Shown piece after piece: positions 3,604 to 5,514 of a stretch of DNA of 5,514 nt. Origin of the DNA: Candidatus Acidiferrales bacterium (GTDB lineage: Bacteria > Acidobacteriota > Terriglobia > Acidoferrales > UBA7541); assembly GCA_030043155.1 (NCBI GenBank), contig JASHYE010000341.1, positions 1 through 5,514 on the forward strand. The letters run 5' to 3'. The notes under the pieces are model-generated. The model was not told the origin of the DNA, did no database searches, and was given only the letters and a program-made list of their open reading frames with translations. The number at the start of each line of letters is the position of its first letter. Position 1 is the stretch's first letter. The translations under genes and the position numbers were made by a program.

Positions 3604-4938
3604 TCAGGTCAGGGTTGCTGCAGATTCGACGAGTTCGGGAATTTCGATGCGGATTTGGGTGCCCTGGCCTTCCTGGCTCTTGATCTCCATGCGGAATTGG
3701 TCGCCATAAAGCAACCGCAATCGCTCGCGTACGTTGCTGATGCCGATCCCCTCGTGATAAATCTCCGCCAGCCGTTCTGTCGAAATCCCCATGCCATTGT
3801 CGTTGATGTCGATCGTCAATCGGCCGTCGGTCATTTTTGTGCAGAGCCGAATCTCGCCGCCTTCGAGTTTGGGGGCAAGGCCATGTCGAATTGCGTTTTC
3901 AATGATGGGTTGCAGGAGCATGCTGGGCACAAACGCATCAAGGGTGCTCTCTTCGGCTTGGTTAAAAAATTGCAGTTTGTCGCGGCCGAAGCGCGCGACT
4001 TCAATATCGAGGTAGTCATCGATGAAATCGAGTTCGTCGCGCAACGGCACAAAGGTTTCATGCGTGCGAAGTAGCCGCCGCAGAATGTTCGAGAGCTTTA
4101 GGATGACGATGCGCGCCATATCCGGATCATAGCGGACCAGAGAAGAGACTGTGTTCAGCGTGTTGAACAAAAAGTGAGGATTGATCTGTCGGGATAGCGC
4201 ATCCATGCGGGCGGTAAGGAGAAGCTGTTCGTTCCGCTCGAGATTCATTTCGATTCGGGTGTTATTCCAAATCTTGATCGGCATGGCGACGGACATCACC
4301 GTGGCCAGGACGATCAGCAGAAGCCATGGCCAGCTTGGATATGGCAACGTGTACAACCATTTTGCCGGCACTGCGCGAGCGAGCGCATAGCGGCCGAGTT
4401 CGAGCACAATGCAGGCGCCGAGCGGCAACATTGCCCAATTGACCTGCCCTCGCCGCAGGAGCTTCCAGAGCGACTGCGGAATATTCAAAAAGAGAAACGG
4501 ACCGAAATGCCAGATATCTTCGGAGTTCGGCATGCCCTGCCGAATCATTCCGCCAATCAGTCCAACGAGCGCGGCTACAGGTACCGCAAGCCATTCATGA
4601 TGGCCCAGGGCTGGAAGGCCAAGTACGGACGCGCCAAGCAGCCCAACCGTTCGACCGCCGACCAGCCCCATCAGGAAAGATCCGGCCAAGGTGAGATCGA
4701 AGAATTCATATCCCCCGCTGAGGGAACCCTTGCCAACCAATCGCAACACGACAGCGAGGGCGAGCGGCGGAGTCAAAAAGAGAAGAAGCAGAATTTTTTG
4801 ATTCCAATCGCGCTTCTCGATAAAGAGCACGCGCCGAAAGCGCGCAAACCGAACCAGCAAAGCTGCCAAAGAGGCGGAAAAGCCAACCTTCAGCACCAAG
4901 GTGAACAGCAGTTCTTTGCCGGAGACAGGCGATTGCAT
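3604..4938 (-). CDS. LytS/YehU-type sensor histidine kinase, orphan
   Basis: This is a 444-aa membrane histidine kinase of the LytS class (5TMR-LYT sensor, His_kinase PF06580-type core, HATPase). The N-terminal half holds several hydrophobic segments, at about 10-30, 48-66, 82-108, 117-131, 145-160, 168-187 and 203-222. Glycine-rich turns such as GLVGGRTVGLLGA (91-103) are typical of 5TMR-LYT. A short helix leads to the dimerisation motif SRQINPHFLFNTLN, where His255 should be the phosphorylated residue. The ATP-binding part has the N-box LLQPIIENAIRHGL (Asn348), the G1 box DINDNGMGI (377-385) and the G2 region GIGISNVRERL (397-407). No GAF or PAS domain is present. It ends with tandem stops TGA TAA. 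The expected LytTR response regulator is not adjacent. A thioesterase gene lies 68 bases upstream and ribA downstream. The signal sensed cannot be read; peptidoglycan, pyruvate or membrane-state sensing are known for relatives. Confidence 0.93.
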   Translation of the reverse strand: MQSPVSGKELLFTLVLKVGFSASLAALLVRFARFRRVLFIEKRDWNQKILLLLFLTPPLALAVVLRLVGKGSLSGGYEFFDLTLAGSFLMGLVGGRTVGLLGASVLGLPALGHHEWLAVPVAALVGLIGGMIRQGMPNSEDIWHFGPFLFLNIPQSLWKLLRRGQVNWAMLPLGACIVLELGRYALARAVPAKWLYTLPYPSWPWLLLIVLATVMSVAMPIKIWNNTRIEMNLERNEQLLLTARMDALSRQINPHFLFNTLNTVSSLVRYDPDMARIVILKLSNILRRLLRTHETFVPLRDELDFIDDYLDIEVARFGRDKLQFFNQAEESTLDAFVPSMLLQPIIENAIRHGLAPKLEGGEIRLCTKMTDGRLTIDINDNGMGISTERLAEIYHEGIGISNVRERLRLLYGDQFRMEIKSQEGQGTQIRIEIPELVESAATLT

Positions 4939-5006
4939 GGTATTCGCTTCAACTTAGCCAATCCGTGAAGGGAAGTAAAGCGCGCAAGAGAAGCGTACTT
5001 ACAGGA

Positions 5007-5459
5007 TCAACGGCTGTGCGACCGCGTCTTGGCTAATCCAATAGAAAACGTCATCAGAGCTTTCGCCACCATCCTGCCGCGATCATCCGTCAAATCGCAT
5101 TCGATGACCGCAAGGTACTTTCCCTGGCGCAAGATTCTGGCCTCGGCAAAGACAGTTCCTTTCTGAACGGCCTCGAGGAAATTCATTTTCATTTCCACCG
5201 TGGCTGCGCGCGAGCCTGGGGGCAGTCCGAGATAGAGCACCAACCCCCCAGCCGTATCCGCAAGGGAAGCGAGCACGCCACCATGTACGACTCCGTGAAT
5301 TTGCATGTGCCGAGGCTGCACCTTCATTCGAAGCTTCGCACGGCCGACTTCGGCGTGCTCAAGTTGAAAGCCAAATTGCCGCGCTGTATTGCTGAAATGA
5401 AATTTGCGGCCTAGGGCTTCGATGGTCAGCGGTTTTCCAACGTGTATCCTGCGTGTCAT
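5007..5459 (-). CDS. PaaI-family hotdog acyl-CoA thioesterase
   Basis: This is a 150-aa hotdog-fold protein that probably hydrolyses acyl- or aryl-CoA thioesters in the cytosol. The family signature VVHGGVLASLADTAGG (57-72) supplies His59, Gly60 and the likely general-base/nucleophile Asp68. The following strands AATVEMKMNFLEAVQKGTVF and KYLAVIECDLTDDRGRMVAKA are standard for the fold. The asparagine expected before the HGG (Asn50 in human THEM2, as I recall) is Gln53. I start at the ATG at 5459. An in-frame TTG at 5498 would add 13 residues, but it overlaps the end of the upstream reductase gene and gives no family sequence. Only 13 bases separate it from that gene, so they are likely co-transcribed. 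Together they suggest acyl-chain metabolism, but substrate is unknown. Confidence 0.88.
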   Translation of the reverse strand: MTRRIHVGKPLTIEALGRKFHFSNTARQFGFQLEHAEVGRAKLRMKVQPRHMQIHGVVHGGVLASLADTAGGLVLYLGLPPGSRAATVEMKMNFLEAVQKGTVFAEARILRQGKYLAVIECDLTDDRGRMVAKALMTFSIGLAKTRSHSR

Positions 5460-5472
5460 TTCAGTCTGCCAA

Positions 5473-5514
5473 TCATGCAGCAGTAGTGCCGCCGTCAAGC
5501 GGGATCGCGTTTCC
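5473..5514 (-). CDS. C-terminal end of a probable short-chain dehydrogenase/reductase, partial
   Basis: The minus strand from the window edge reads 13 codons, GNAIPLDGGTTAA, then TGA. The ending IPLDGG-T-A is the usual C-terminus of the SDR superfamily, including FabG-like 3-oxoacyl reductases (commonly ...G..I.VDGG...). It stops 13 bases before the thioesterase ATG, so the two are probably one operon. Only this tail is visible, so the family is a good guess and the exact product is unknown. Confidence 0.6.
   Translation of the reverse strand, partial: GNAIPLDGGTTAA

Noticed and set aside
3241..4074. 277-codon open frame on the plus strand opposite the kinase and ribA
   Set aside because: It runs antisense to two genes with unmistakable family motifs. 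Its translation has no recognisable domain and the frame is open through the codon bias of the opposite strand.
5460..5498. TTG start at 5498 for the thioesterase (163 aa)
   Set aside because: It would overlap the last codons of the upstream reductase and adds no family-like residues; the ATG at 5459 fits gene spacing better.

Overview
This window looks like bacterial chromosome, most likely from the phylum Acidobacteriota. That assignment is an inference, based on moderate-to-high GC, the flavour of the NuoD, NuoA and LytS-type kinase sequences, a secreted RidA paralogue, and a conserved-looking acidobacterial hypothetical gene. It cannot be proved without a database search. I see no mobile element, CRISPR array, tRNA or rRNA. 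The gene order is dense housekeeping chromosome.

Layout. From 1 to 1287, on the minus strand, lies the front end of a respiratory complex I operon. In transcription order it is nuoA (1287 to 919), nuoC (853 to 377) and the first 125 codons of nuoD (377 to the window edge). There is no nuoB between nuoA and nuoC, where the usual order places it. A 6-bp stem with a UUCG loop sits in the nuoA-nuoC gap instead. From about 1299 to 2244, on the plus strand, runs a compact divergent unit. It holds a possible 23-codon leader ORF, a 213-aa protein of unknown function, and thiS, which encodes the sulfur-carrier protein of thiamine thiazole synthesis. Each pair of reading frames is joined by an ATGA stop/start overlap. 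An exported RidA-family protein follows at 2345 to 2800 with its own good ribosome binding site.

From 2836 to the right edge everything is on the minus strand. In transcription order this is the last 13 codons of a probable short-chain dehydrogenase/reductase, a PaaI-type hotdog thioesterase, a LytS-type sensor histidine kinase with no visible response regulator, and ribA (GTP cyclohydrolase II, riboflavin pathway). ribA and ridA converge over a 35-base gap that contains small hairpins.

How the genes relate. The nuo genes encode the connecting module and a membrane subunit of one enzyme. The thiS and ribA products feed two cofactor pathways, thiamine and flavin, but their partner genes are not in the window. 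The most distinctive regulatory point is the 1288-1400 interval. There a TTGACT-N18-TATTAT promoter for nuoA and an extended -10 (TGCTATAAT) for the divergent thiS unit share the same few bases. The ribA promoter carries a nearly identical CTGCTATAAT core. Both nuoA and ribA start codons lie only 12-15 bases after the -10 box, suggesting near-leaderless mRNAs.
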